A DNA stretch of 60,135 nt from an uncultured Saprospiraceae bacterium (GTDB lineage: Bacteria; Bacteroidota; Bacteroidia; Chitinophagales; Saprospiraceae): contig CALKXE010000039.1 of the NCBI GenBank assembly GCA_938003955.1, positions 1 through 60,135 of the forward strand, given 5' to 3'. Positions 16,939-25,510 of this stretch are shown piece after piece. A program made the translations under genes and the position numbers. The notes beneath the pieces are model-generated. The model was not told where the DNA came from, made no database searches, and saw nothing but the letters and a program-made list of their open reading frames with translations. Numbering within the stretch: position 1 is the first letter of the stretch; each line of letters opens with the position of its first letter.

Positions 16939-17688
16939 ATGTCTAAAATGTTTGAATCAAGTAATCCATTATTAAAAGATGGAGCAATAGCTAAAACTGT
17001 AAATAGAGGTGCTGGTAGAACTGTCTACTCAGACACAATGACCATTGCTGGAGCTGTAAATAAAACTTTTATCCTCTTTGGGATAATGATGATAACAACA
17101 TCAATATCATATCTCAATCCCTCTACTTTCAACTTATACTTTGGTATGTTCGGCGGACTCGCTGTTCTATTTTTTACATACTACAAGCCTACTTATGCTG
17201 CTATAACTGCACCTATCTATGCACTACTAGAAGGCCTATTTGTAGGTACTATTTCCGTAGTATATGGTTCTCAAGCTGGAGTTGATGGAATAGTAGGTCA
17301 GGCTGTAATGCTTACGTTCGGTACTTTGATTGCCATGTTGATGATTCACAAAACGGGGTTAATACCGGTTACTAAGAAGTTCAGAATGGCTGTAGGAATG
17401 GCTACTGGTGCAATAATGCTAGCTTATGTAATGAGTTGGGTAATGAGTTTCTTTGGCGCAGAAATCCCATATCTTCATGAAGGAGGTATAATAGGAATAG
17501 GTATTAGTGTAGTAATAATAGGCGTTGCAGCATTAAATCTTTTATTAGATTTTGACTCGTTCGAGAAGGGAGAAAAAGCTAATGCACCTTCATACATGGA
17601 GTGGGTTTGTGCTATGGGTCTTTTAGTTACCCTTGTATGGTTATATGTTGAGTTCTTAAGACTATTATCTAAGCTAAATCGAGATTAA
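16939..17688 (+). CDS. Bax inhibitor-1 / YccA-family membrane protein
   Basis: A 249-residue inner-membrane protein with about seven hydrophobic helices after a 45-residue polar N-terminus (MSKMFESSNPLLKDGAI). The family-typical pattern is present: helices at about 45-65, 69-90, 93-112, 117-135, 147-168, 182-205 and 218-240, ending with the conserved MGLLVTLVWLYVEFLRLLS. Bacterial members include YccA, an FtsH inhibitor, and YetJ, a pH-dependent calcium leak channel. The exact role here is unknown. It ends at a good terminator at 17723. Confidence 0.92.
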   Translation: MSKMFESSNPLLKDGAIAKTVNRGAGRTVYSDTMTIAGAVNKTFILFGIMMITTSISYLNPSTFNLYFGMFGGLAVLFFTYYKPTYAAITAPIYALLEGLFVGTISVVYGSQAGVDGIVGQAVMLTFGTLIAMLMIHKTGLIPVTKKFRMAVGMATGAIMLAYVMSWVMSFFGAEIPYLHEGGIIGIGISVVIIGVAALNLLLDFDSFEKGEKANAPSYMEWVCAMGLLVTLVWLYVEFLRLLSKLNRD

Positions 17689-17722
17689 AGTACACAAGAA
17701 AATTAAATGAAAATATATTTTT

Positions 17723-17757
17723 AAGGAGTTGCATTGATTTGCAGTTCCTTATTTTTT
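17723..17757 (+). terminator. Intrinsic terminator after the Bax-inhibitor-1 gene
   Basis: AAGGAGTTGC (17723-17732) pairs fully with GCAGTTCCTT (17741-17750) allowing two G-U pairs, with an 8-base loop, followed by A and seven T. Confidence 0.85.
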
Positions 17758-17804
17758 TGCAAAAAAGTATAACTACAAGACACTTTTTATCCTAGTATCA
17801 TTGT

Positions 17805-17812
17805 AGCTTTGT
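17805..17812 (+). promoter_or_regulatory. Candidate -7 element for the gene at 17838
   Basis: TAGCTTTG fits TAnnTTTG and would start transcription about 18 bases before the ATG. No -33 TTG is obvious. Confidence 0.35.
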
Positions 17813-17837
17813 AAGACTAGAACCAAAACCAACCTCC

Positions 17838-18866
17838 ATGGAACTAAAAACTGGTGCATTTGTAGCATTATCCTGGCCCGATACTAAGATTCAAAAAGCT
17901 TATTCTTGGTATGATGGAATTATGACAGTTGTAGGAATATGTAAAAATGGATACTATCATGTAGGCCATGCTGCACTATTATTGATCGATTATAGGAATG
18001 GGGATGTTAAATATTTTGACTTTGGTAGATACCATACTCCATTCGGGTATGGAAGAGTAAGGGATCTACAATCAGACCCAGAACTAGAAGTCGAAACCAA
18101 AGCCATCGTAGAGGAAGGAAAAATCATTAATATAAAAGATATACTTCTAGAGATAGACAGCAACAAATCAACTCATGGAGAAGGCAAATTAGTAAGTGCC
18201 ATAACCTCTGGTATTGATTTTGACTTAGCATCCGCATCCGCAAAGTCCATACAAGGAAGAGAAGCCATTCCATACGGTCCATTCCAGCCCTTTGGTACCA
18301 ATTGTTCTCGCTTTGTTGCAGATATATATAGGTCTGGATTTTCCTCTTATTTAAAAAAGAGACGTATTTCTAACTGGTACCTATATTTTCATACTCCTAC
18401 ATCCAATGTAATATATACTCATAAAAAAGAAAATGTTTTTATTATAGAACAAGGGGAATTTCGAATAGAGGAGTCTATGCTTAATATCTTTTTGAACAAA
18501 GGAAAATATAGCCCAGCCTCGCAAATAGCTGAAATAGAGCCAAAAAATAATTTGCCGAAATCTGTTTTCTGCCTAGCCGGAACTGGTGGAAATACTTACT
18601 TTCAACTTGATAAAACAGAAAAAAGTCACTTGTTTCGAATAAGGCGGTATAGCGAATATGGAGACCTTGAAATCGACGAGATATATCAACTCCAATCTAT
18701 AGGTTTCAATGTAAATAAAGCATATGAATTCTCCTACATATCTAATGGTATAGCCGTAAAAATCAAACAAGCAGATAAAGTATTTACATTAAAAAATATC
18801 AAATATCAAAATCAAAAACCAGTTCGAGAAAAGTCCTTGAAGCACAAATTATGGGGGAGAGGTTAG
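17838..18866 (+). CDS. Hypothetical protein with a permuted papain-like (NlpC/P60-type) N-terminal domain
   Basis: A 342-residue protein without signal peptide. The first 190 residues look like a circularly permuted papain-fold enzyme: His44 in HVGHAALLLID comes first and Cys156 in GTNCSRFVADIYRSG later, the order seen in LRAT and YiiX-type members. The segment between them has FDFGRYHTPFGYGR. The C-terminal 150 residues (from about 195) are not recognisable and rich in Lys and Glu. Possible activities are amide or thioester hydrolysis or acyl transfer on lipid or peptide; none is shown. It is a single gene with its own putative promoter and 460 bases of palindrome-rich DNA after it. Confidence 0.6.
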   Translation: MELKTGAFVALSWPDTKIQKAYSWYDGIMTVVGICKNGYYHVGHAALLLIDYRNGDVKYFDFGRYHTPFGYGRVRDLQSDPELEVETKAIVEEGKIINIKDILLEIDSNKSTHGEGKLVSAITSGIDFDLASASAKSIQGREAIPYGPFQPFGTNCSRFVADIYRSGFSSYLKKRRISNWYLYFHTPTSNVIYTHKKENVFIIEQGEFRIEESMLNIFLNKGKYSPASQIAEIEPKNNLPKSVFCLAGTGGNTYFQLDKTEKSHLFRIRRYSEYGDLEIDEIYQLQSIGFNVNKAYEFSYISNGIAVKIKQADKVFTLKNIKYQNQKPVREKSLKHKLWGRG

Positions 18867-19326
18867 TCTCATCCAATATCTAGTCTACCCATAGTATCTG
18901 TAATTGTATTAGCGAAGCAACCATAATGTTTTTGTCGTTAAAGAAATTCATTTACTGGTTCCAATCTTTTCATTGGAACCAACACTATGGATATATAATT
19001 CTTCATAATTCCCTAATTATGAAATTATATACTATATTTATCGCGTAATACCAATTACGTTATTAACTATCACTATTTATTCTTAATGTCAACTCGATAA
19101 AATTTTCGTATTAGAGATTTGTATGCAATTTGCAGATTAATCAATAAGGAACATAAAGTTCCTCTATTGCTGTACATCTATTTTATAGAGTCATTTAGAA
19201 TAAAATAGAACGAGATTATCAAACATAATTGGTGTTATACCATATTACGGTTTGGAATGTTGGAATAAAATAACCAGCAATTTCAAACATAAATGGTATT
19301 TGAACTAATAATGATAATCAATTACA
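18867..19326. repeat. Gene-free stretch with several palindromes and a short direct repeat
   Basis: No gene seen. Contents: a perfect hairpin GGTTCCAAT-CTTTTC-ATTGGAACC at 18957-18980 (no T-run on either strand); a near-perfect inverted repeat with arms at about 18992-19010 and 19014-19031 (TATATAATT/TTCATAATT against AATTATGAA/ATTATATA); a CGTAAT-ACCA-ATTACG palindrome near 19046-19061; and a 17-base direct repeat starting CAAACATAA at 19220 and 19284 (15 of 17 identical). The last two are parts of a small inverted structure built on ATACCAT/ATGGTAT that recurs elsewhere in the window. Confidence 0.7.
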
Positions 19327-20310
19327 ATGAAATTCATTTGGGATAATACATACCTAACTCGGGACGAAAGGACCAGAATAAAAATTCTTGTTTCCATTCT
19401 TCTTTTTTTGTGCTTCTTTAAGTTTTACGCTGTTGTACTTTATCAACCAGCGTTCATTCCTATAGATAAACATATTCTGGATTCTGTAGAGATGGTAAGT
19501 ATCAAGAAAAAAGAAAATTACTACGCTAAAAGGAAGTTCGATAGTTCAAAGAAGAACACAAGTAACTGGAAAGAACCCCAAAAGAAGAAAAGCAAAAAAA
19601 CAACTAAAAATAAGCCAAAACCTATTGCAAATTTCAGGTTTAATCCCAACAAAATCAGTAAAGATTCATTATTGATGCTTGGCTTTCCTAGCTATGCAGT
19701 TAACAGTCTTTTAAAGTATAGAAGCAAGGGGGGAGTGATAAGATCTATTAATCAAATGTCCAAAATAAATGGATTAGATGAGGCTACTCTCGAACGACTG
19801 ACTCCATATGTAGATTTGGACCAACCAGTTCGAAAAAAATATGCTGATAACACCAATATAAAAAAAGATTCTAGCCTTATAAAAAAGAAAAAATACAAAC
19901 GTAAAGAACCCAAAATTTTCGATATAAACACTGGTGATACTACCGACTTTATGAATCTGTATGGAATAGGTCGAGTATACTCCAAGCGGATTATCAACTT
20001 CCGAAAAAGTCTAGGTGGATTTTTCACAATAGAACAAATTGGAGATGTGTGGGGAATAGAAGATAGTCTTTTCTTAGCGATTAAACCGTACCTAACAGTA
20101 AATGCATCGAATATTCAGAAGAAGAATATTAATAATATGAGCAAAGATTCATTGAACAAACATCCGTATATAAATTGGCAGAAATCAAAAACCATTCTAG
20201 CATACAAATCAGCTCATGGTGATTATAAGCATATGGACGAATTTTATAACCTTCATTTACTAGAAGACGAATTCGTCGATACTATGAAGCAATACTTCTT
20301 TGTCAAATGA
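19327..20310 (+). CDS. ComEA-like helix-hairpin-helix protein
   Basis: A 327-residue protein. Residues about 20-42 form one membrane helix (ILVSILLFLCFFKFYAVVLY), followed by a strongly basic linker (50-98, many Lys) and three helix-hairpin-helix units: about 101-165 (FNPNKISKDSLLMLGF), 198-262 (FDINTGDTTDFMNLYGIG) and 265-327. HhH units of this kind bind duplex DNA without sequence preference. The stop overlaps the start of comEC by 4 bases (ATGA), so the two are translated as a unit. The likely role is DNA capture in the periplasm for uptake through ComEC, as for ComEA. Confidence 0.85.
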   Translation: MKFIWDNTYLTRDERTRIKILVSILLFLCFFKFYAVVLYQPAFIPIDKHILDSVEMVSIKKKENYYAKRKFDSSKKNTSNWKEPQKKKSKKTTKNKPKPIANFRFNPNKISKDSLLMLGFPSYAVNSLLKYRSKGGVIRSINQMSKINGLDEATLERLTPYVDLDQPVRKKYADNTNIKKDSSLIKKKKYKRKEPKIFDINTGDTTDFMNLYGIGRVYSKRIINFRKSLGGFFTIEQIGDVWGIEDSLFLAIKPYLTVNASNIQKKNINNMSKDSLNKHPYINWQKSKTILAYKSAHGDYKHMDEFYNLHLLEDEFVDTMKQYFFVK

Positions 20311-22463
20311 GGTACATAAATGAAAATAGCAGAATTCTCAATTGGCCAGAAATGCCCTTAGCTCGTATTGTCATCTTGTTAATCTTGGGGATATATTCTA
20401 GTCCTTTTATTCCTATTCCATTACTCTATCAGCTTTCAACTTGCTTATTCTTACTTACGATTATTTTGATCATGCAGACTTCTAAATCGTCAACTCTTTC
20501 TGTTGTTAGAAGCCTTAGTTTACTGATTTTATTTCTTGTTTTTTGCACTGGGGTTTTCAGATCCAGTTTACAAAAAACTTCAAGTGATAGCTATCATTAT
20601 ACAAATAGCTTAGACAAACATAATTATATAGTTGGTCAGATAGTACAAAAGATTAAAAAGAAAAAAGCATCCTCCTCTACACTTCTAGAAGTAGAAAGTA
20701 TCAACGGGCAAGGAGCTAGAGGAAAGTTATTGGTATATTTTAACAAGGCCGATTCATTATTAGATTATTCACTTGGGGATATAATAGCTATATCTGGATC
20801 TCCAAATAATATTCAATCAGGCAAAAATCCTAGATCGTTCGATTATCAGAATTTTATGGCTAATAAAGGGATTGATAAACAGATTTTCCTAAAACTTGGC
20901 AATCATTCTCTGGTTAAAAAAAATCGTGTTTTTCTACCTCTACATTACGCCAACATAGCAAGAAGATGGGCATTAGGTGTCCTTGACAATAAACTACCAG
21001 ATAGAGACCAATATGCCACAGCATCAGCTATGGTTTTAGGAAATAGAGATCACATCAGCGAAGAATTACAATCCGCTTTTTCTGACACTGGAGCAGTTCA
21101 TGTATTAGCCGTTTCTGGGCTTCATGTAGGAATTGTAATTATGCTATTCAATTTTTTATTTCGAAGGACGAGATCAGAAAGTAAACAAACTAAAAAGGTA
21201 ATAAAGTTTTCAGTATTGACTTTAGTAGTTATATCATATGCATTGATAACTGGTGCATCTCCAGCTGTAGTTCGTGCATCTATTATGTTTTCAACTTTAT
21301 TATTCGGTCGACTATGGTTTGACAATACCAATATCTATAACATTCTGTCTTTCTCTGCCATTTTGATCTTGCTCTACAATCCGAATAATCTTACTGATCT
21401 AGGATTTATATTTTCATATTTAGCTTTGATAAGCATTGTCTTCTTCCAGCCTTATTTTATGACGTTGATTGAGAGTTTCTATGATCCTACCCATTGGGTA
21501 TCAATAAGGATCACACAGCTAGTCACTGTATCGTTGGCAGCCCAGGTATTAATATTTCCGTTATCGATTTTTTATTTTCACAAGTTTCCTATATACTTTA
21601 TTTTGAGTGGTGTTATGGCTGTTGCTATGGCTCCTTTCATATTAGGTTGTGGTTTACTTATGATATTTACATCTTTTATTCCCGTCTGGTCCACAGTGAA
21701 TACTGTTGCTTTTAGTCTACTACTAAAAGCCTTCTTAGGTATAATCTATGGTATTCAGATGTTACCATTTAACTCTATAGACAATGTGTGGATATCTAAG
21801 AGTAGTATGATGTTCCTATATGTGACTATACTATCGATAATGTTCATATTAGGAAATCAGAAATCAGAATATCATAGATTTTTGAATCCTAATAAAATAG
21901 GAAGAAATAGAGCTGTTCTTTTGATATTCCTATCAGTTTTTGGAATTTTGGGCAATTCAATTTTTCATACCTATCGTATAAAAAATCACAAAGAACTAAT
22001 TGTATACGACCATAATGGAGCGACGCTAATTGATATTTATGAAGGAGAAAGATTAGTAACTATTTCATCCAAAAATATCAATAAAGAAGCCGCGAACTAT
22101 ACTTGCAGAGACAATAGAATATTCCATGGAAATCTTGTAAATAATCTTGCAACAACTAATACTAAAAATAGAAATTACCAAATTGATAAGAACGGACTAT
22201 TGTACTACTATGATAAAGAAATTCTATTCCTATCCTCTATTGACATAGAAGCAGAGTTTCCTGCTCAGTCAGATATTCTATTTATATCACATGGCTGTGA
22301 AGTGCAACCATACAAGATACTAGAAGTTCATAAAACCAAACAAGTAGTTATAGATGGTAGCGTTACTTACAAAATGATAAATCAATGGAAAAAGGAGTGC
22401 CTAAAAAAAGGTATCCGATTTTATGCCACTAAAACAGAAGGAGCTTATATTTTAAAAAAATAA
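20307..22463 (+). CDS. comEC: ComEC/Rec2-family DNA translocation channel protein
   Basis: A 718-residue inner-membrane protein. After two N-terminal helices a soluble OB-like domain (about 80-210, DUF4131 type) follows. The Competence domain starts near residue 258 with SDTGAVHVLAVSGLHVGIV and has about eight further helices to residue 550. The C-terminal 150 residues correspond in place to the metallo-beta-lactamase-like domain of other ComEC proteins, but the HxHxDH metal motif is not there (only a lone FISHGCEV remains), so it is probably non-catalytic. It transports single-stranded DNA into the cytoplasm in transformation. Overlaps the HhH gene by 4 bases; its stop is 6 bases from the convergent bactofilin stop, with no room for a terminator. 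Confidence 0.93.
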   Translation: MRYINENSRILNWPEMPLARIVILLILGIYSSPFIPIPLLYQLSTCLFLLTIILIMQTSKSSTLSVVRSLSLLILFLVFCTGVFRSSLQKTSSDSYHYTNSLDKHNYIVGQIVQKIKKKKASSSTLLEVESINGQGARGKLLVYFNKADSLLDYSLGDIIAISGSPNNIQSGKNPRSFDYQNFMANKGIDKQIFLKLGNHSLVKKNRVFLPLHYANIARRWALGVLDNKLPDRDQYATASAMVLGNRDHISEELQSAFSDTGAVHVLAVSGLHVGIVIMLFNFLFRRTRSESKQTKKVIKFSVLTLVVISYALITGASPAVVRASIMFSTLLFGRLWFDNTNIYNILSFSAILILLYNPNNLTDLGFIFSYLALISIVFFQPYFMTLIESFYDPTHWVSIRITQLVTVSLAAQVLIFPLSIFYFHKFPIYFILSGVMAVAMAPFILGCGLLMIFTSFIPVWSTVNTVAFSLLLKAFLGIIYGIQMLPFNSIDNVWISKSSMMFLYVTILSIMFILGNQKSEYHRFLNPNKIGRNRAVLLIFLSVFGILGNSIFHTYRIKNHKELIVYDHNGATLIDIYEGERLVTISSKNINKEAANYTCRDNRIFHGNLVNNLATTNTKNRNYQIDKNGLLYYYDKEILFLSSIDIEAEFPAQSDILFISHGCEVQPYKILEVHKTKQVVIDGSVTYKMINQWKKECLKKGIRFYATKTEGAYILKK

Positions 22464-22469
22464 CGTTAC

Positions 22470-22886
22470 CTATACTGCAGATTTCTTATCAAAAGCTTTG
22501 ATCGTTTGGCCTCCCATAGAACATGTAACGTTGTACACTGCTCCTGGTTGTACAAGAAGTTTATCCGTTTGTACATCACCTTGAATATTAGCATTTTCCT
22601 TTACGTTAAGTAGATCCTTAACCTTCAATTTTCCCGAGAACTTACCTTCTATAACGGCATTCTCACAAGTTATCTCACCATCAACACTTCCTTCTGGTCC
22701 TATAATTACTCTACCTTTACAGTCTAAAATACCTTTCAAACTTCCGTCTATTCTAATATCACTAGTGGCGACTATAGTACCCTCTATACTCGTACCCGCA
22801 ACAAGACTATTCGTTGATCCTGATCCCCCCGCAATGCTTGGAGTATTTGAGTTGTTATTGCTTTCTTTACTTTTATTTTTAAACAT
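22470..22886 (-). CDS. Bactofilin (polymer-forming cytoskeletal protein)
   Basis: A 138-residue protein with the bactofilin beta-helix (about 30-125): TSIEGTIVATSDIRIDGSLKGILDCKG style repeats, each strand turning on Gly-Asp or Gly-Ser, and GPEGSVDGEI. The N-terminal 28 residues are polar and low in complexity (NSNTPSIAGGSGS) as usual for the flexible tail. Bactofilins self-assemble into filaments on the membrane and guide local wall or polar structures. No M23 peptidase partner lies beside it here. Transcribed alone; upstream bases 22887-23185 (just under 300) hold no feature other than one more ATACCA motif near 22921. Confidence 0.94.
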   Translation of the reverse strand: MFKNKSKESNNNSNTPSIAGGSGSTNSLVAGTSIEGTIVATSDIRIDGSLKGILDCKGRVIIGPEGSVDGEITCENAVIEGKFSGKLKVKDLLNVKENANIQGDVQTDKLLVQPGAVYNVTCSMGGQTIKAFDKKSAV

Positions 22887-23185
22887 CAGTTTTTAGAATT
22901 TACTCGTTAGTTTTATAATAATACCAATTGTAAGTAAGTGGGATATCAGGGATATACTTATAAAAACATGCAACTTAAGCATAACTGCTTAGTAAGGGAA
23001 TTGCAAGATATAAATTTGAATTGCAAATAAAGTAAAAATACTTACCCGTAGATTCATTTTCTTCCCATTTATCATTCGCTTTAGTCTAAAAAATATGAAA
23101 CCATGGACAATAATGACATATACATGCTTTATGTTTATTACATTTAATCAAGTGAAGCGCGTATAATCAATTTATAACTAGACAA

Positions 23186-24496
23186 ATGGCAGAACAGAAA
23201 ACAACATCAAAATTTGATAATAGGTATTTATTAGCACTTATTCCATTGGTAATAGTTGGCTTAGTCATCTATAACTTTAGTGATATTGTAACATATGTAT
23301 TGATAGGTTGGGTAATATCAATGATTGGAGCACCAATTGTAGTATTTCTTAGAAAGTACCTTGGCAAAGGCTTGGCTGCAGGTATTACACTTATGGGTTT
23401 TGTTTTGATATTAGTCGTTCTTACATCTATATTCATACCACCAATCAGCAAACAAGCGAGACAATTAGCCGGAATAGATTATACAGCGCTTATAAAAAGT
23501 CTAGAAGAGCCAATTGGTGATTGGGAAAAATGGGCCACTGACAAAGGATTCCTCGCACCAATTGAGGAAGATATAACTCTAAAAAAAGAACAAAATGACG
23601 GTCAATTTATCCACACTGAAATCGTAGATATTGATAGTCTATTGGCATCTAAATATGTAAATGATTCTACTGTTAGAAATGAAAATATTACGCTATTAAT
23701 CAAAATAGACGGTTCTGAATTAAATAAAGAGACCATTACCGAAGAAGAGGAACGGCTTACGTTTTTTGAACAAGCTAAAACGAACCTATATGGATTTCTC
23801 AATCCGTCCGTTATACCACAACTTTTCAAATCAGTAGTAGGTACTTTGGGAAATTTTCTCATTGGTCTAATGTCAGTATTGTTTATTTCTTTTTTCTTCC
23901 TTAAGGAACAAGGTTTATTTAATACAATATTGACTGGTATTGTTCCTGATAAACATGAGAAAAAAGTATTTCAAGCAATCAATGAATCGAGTACGATGCT
24001 AATCAGATATTTCATCGGTGTATTAGTTCAGGTTACAACAATTACTATATTTGTAACCATTGCATTGTCCATTCTTGGAGTGAAAAATGCTCTTCTAATC
24101 GGTTTTTTTGCGGCTCTTATGAATATCATTCCATATGTTGGACCTATTATTGGCGCTGCATTTGCTACAGTGATTACTATTTCTTCTAACTTGGAAATAC
24201 CGTTTTACCCTATAGATGGTGTAGATCAACCAGTATTAATGTACCTATTGACTAAAGTCTTTATTGTATTTGGGATTATGCAATTATTAGATAATTTCAT
24301 CCTTCAGCCCAACATATTTTCAAAAAGCGTGAAGGCGCATCCTCTAGAGATATTCATTGTTGTACTTGCAGGAGCGAATATTGGAGGTGTAGTTGGAATG
24401 GTATTAGCGATTCCCGCTTATACGGTCGTGAGAGTTATCGCAAAGGTGTTCCTTAGCGAATTCAAAGTCGTTCAACGACTCACAAAAGGTTTGTAG
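23186..24496 (+). CDS. AI-2E family transporter (TqsA/PerM type permease)
   Basis: A 436-residue inner-membrane protein with about eight helices: two pairs at about 15-30 and 32-90, a periplasmic or soluble section of about 120 residues (95-215), then the conserved half with LMSVLFISFFFLKEQ, the amphipathic helix before FIGVLVQVTTITIFVTIALS, GFFAALMNIIPYVGPIIGA and the LLDNFILQPNIFSKSVKAHPLEIF signature. Family members export small molecules, including AI-2 or antiported ions; the substrate here is unknown. Bidirectional terminator follows directly. Confidence 0.93.
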   Translation: MAEQKTTSKFDNRYLLALIPLVIVGLVIYNFSDIVTYVLIGWVISMIGAPIVVFLRKYLGKGLAAGITLMGFVLILVVLTSIFIPPISKQARQLAGIDYTALIKSLEEPIGDWEKWATDKGFLAPIEEDITLKKEQNDGQFIHTEIVDIDSLLASKYVNDSTVRNENITLLIKIDGSELNKETITEEEERLTFFEQAKTNLYGFLNPSVIPQLFKSVVGTLGNFLIGLMSVLFISFFFLKEQGLFNTILTGIVPDKHEKKVFQAINESSTMLIRYFIGVLVQVTTITIFVTIALSILGVKNALLIGFFAALMNIIPYVGPIIGAAFATVITISSNLEIPFYPIDGVDQPVLMYLLTKVFIVFGIMQLLDNFILQPNIFSKSVKAHPLEIFIVVLAGANIGGVVGMVLAIPAYTVVRVIAKVFLSEFKVVQRLTKGL

Positions 24497-24504
24497 AAAC
24501 TATT

Positions 24505-24550
24505 TATAATAATAAAGACCCATGAAATTTCATGAGTCTTTATTATTATT
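24505..24550. terminator. Bidirectional terminator between convergent genes
   Basis: AATAATAAAGAC (24508-24519) pairs with GTCTTTATTATT (24536-24547), enclosing a second stem CATGAAA/TTTCATG. T-rich on both strands, between the permease stop (24496) and the stop of the minus-strand gene (24551). Confidence 0.85.
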
Positions 24551-25096
24551 TTATTCCTCTCCCATCGGTCTATTAAAACCTATTGGATTAAAAGCATTTT
24601 TCTGTGTAGGTTCATCATCGTCATAATCTTCCCATTCAGTTATTTCTTTTAGAAAAACTTCCATATGGCGTATAATGAATCCTTCTGTTAATTCTTCTGG
24701 ACGAAGAATTTCAAGCGGTTTTGGTGGTTTAGGGTCTCCATACCCTTCGATATATGGTGATACAGTCATTATCATAACCTTACCGTTAAAAAGTTGCTGA
24801 TAGATAAGAGAACCGTTACTCTTTATCATTGCACGCTTTATATCTGTATCCTCAAGATTCTCACTGATCCCACTTACAGATCTACCAAGGTCTAAAACTA
24901 TAGCACCAAGGTTTTCAATATTATCTTGCTTATTAATTTTACCTGTGATTCCAGTTTGTTTAAGTATTTCCTTTAAAGTCTTTAGAATAATTGGTTTCAT
25001 CTTCTTATCCCATTTCTTTCTATACTCTTGTGTATTTTCCAGAATTTGTTTGTAGTCGTTTGCTTTTGATACCAATGTACCTAGATCTAATGCCAT
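24551..25096 (-). CDS. Conserved-looking hypothetical protein
   Basis: I do not recognise this 181-residue soluble protein. The first 60 residues are helical and basic (ANDYKQILENTQEYRKKWDKKMKPIILKTLKEIL is split here only by description), the middle has an alternating beta pattern (GSLIYQQLFNGKVMIMTVSPYI) and the C-terminal 45 residues hold a proline-rich turn (DPKPPKPLEILRPEEL), an acidic run (EWEDYDDDE) and a polar tail. No signal peptide or membrane helix. It begins at an ATG and the terminator arm ends at its stop codon. Coding quality looks good (even codon use, no internal stop). Confidence 0.7.
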   Translation of the reverse strand: MALDLGTLVSKANDYKQILENTQEYRKKWDKKMKPIILKTLKEILKQTGITGKINKQDNIENLGAIVLDLGRSVSGISENLEDTDIKRAMIKSNGSLIYQQLFNGKVMIMTVSPYIEGYGDPKPPKPLEILRPEELTEGFIIRHMEVFLKEITEWEDYDDDEPTQKNAFNPIGFNRPMGEE

Positions 25097-25510
25097 TTGA
25101 TTATTTTTTCTGAAAGCGAATATATTATTAAATTGTGAAGTGAACTAAAATAGACACATATTGATTTGTTTAACTATGTCTCTTTAACACAAATTTAGTA
25201 ACAGTTACATATTAAATTAAAATTCAATCTATAAATACGTAATATATTCAATTTCTATTTTTATCTTTTTAACGAGACTATTTTAATGTCAAAAAGTGAT
25301 ATAGAGAAATTTTACAAGAAACTACCGAATTTAAGCCTGAGAATCGTTCTAATTTATAAGCACTAAATATCCACAATAAATAATTTAATATTCTGATTAT
25401 CAATAGTTTAAATAACTAATAATTAAATTTAACAATATTTTTGTGCATTTTACAGAAGATATTCGTCACTACCCTGGGTATAGTACAGTTCTACGCCATA
25501 ATAATTGCAC
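25097..25510 (+). promoter_or_regulatory. AT-rich gene-free stretch with a candidate promoter for the VWA gene
   Basis: The 414 bases between the divergent genes are very AT-rich. TATTTTTG at 25436-25443 fits TAnnTTTG and lies about 68 bases before the ATG at 25511. Nothing else recognisable. Confidence 0.3.
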
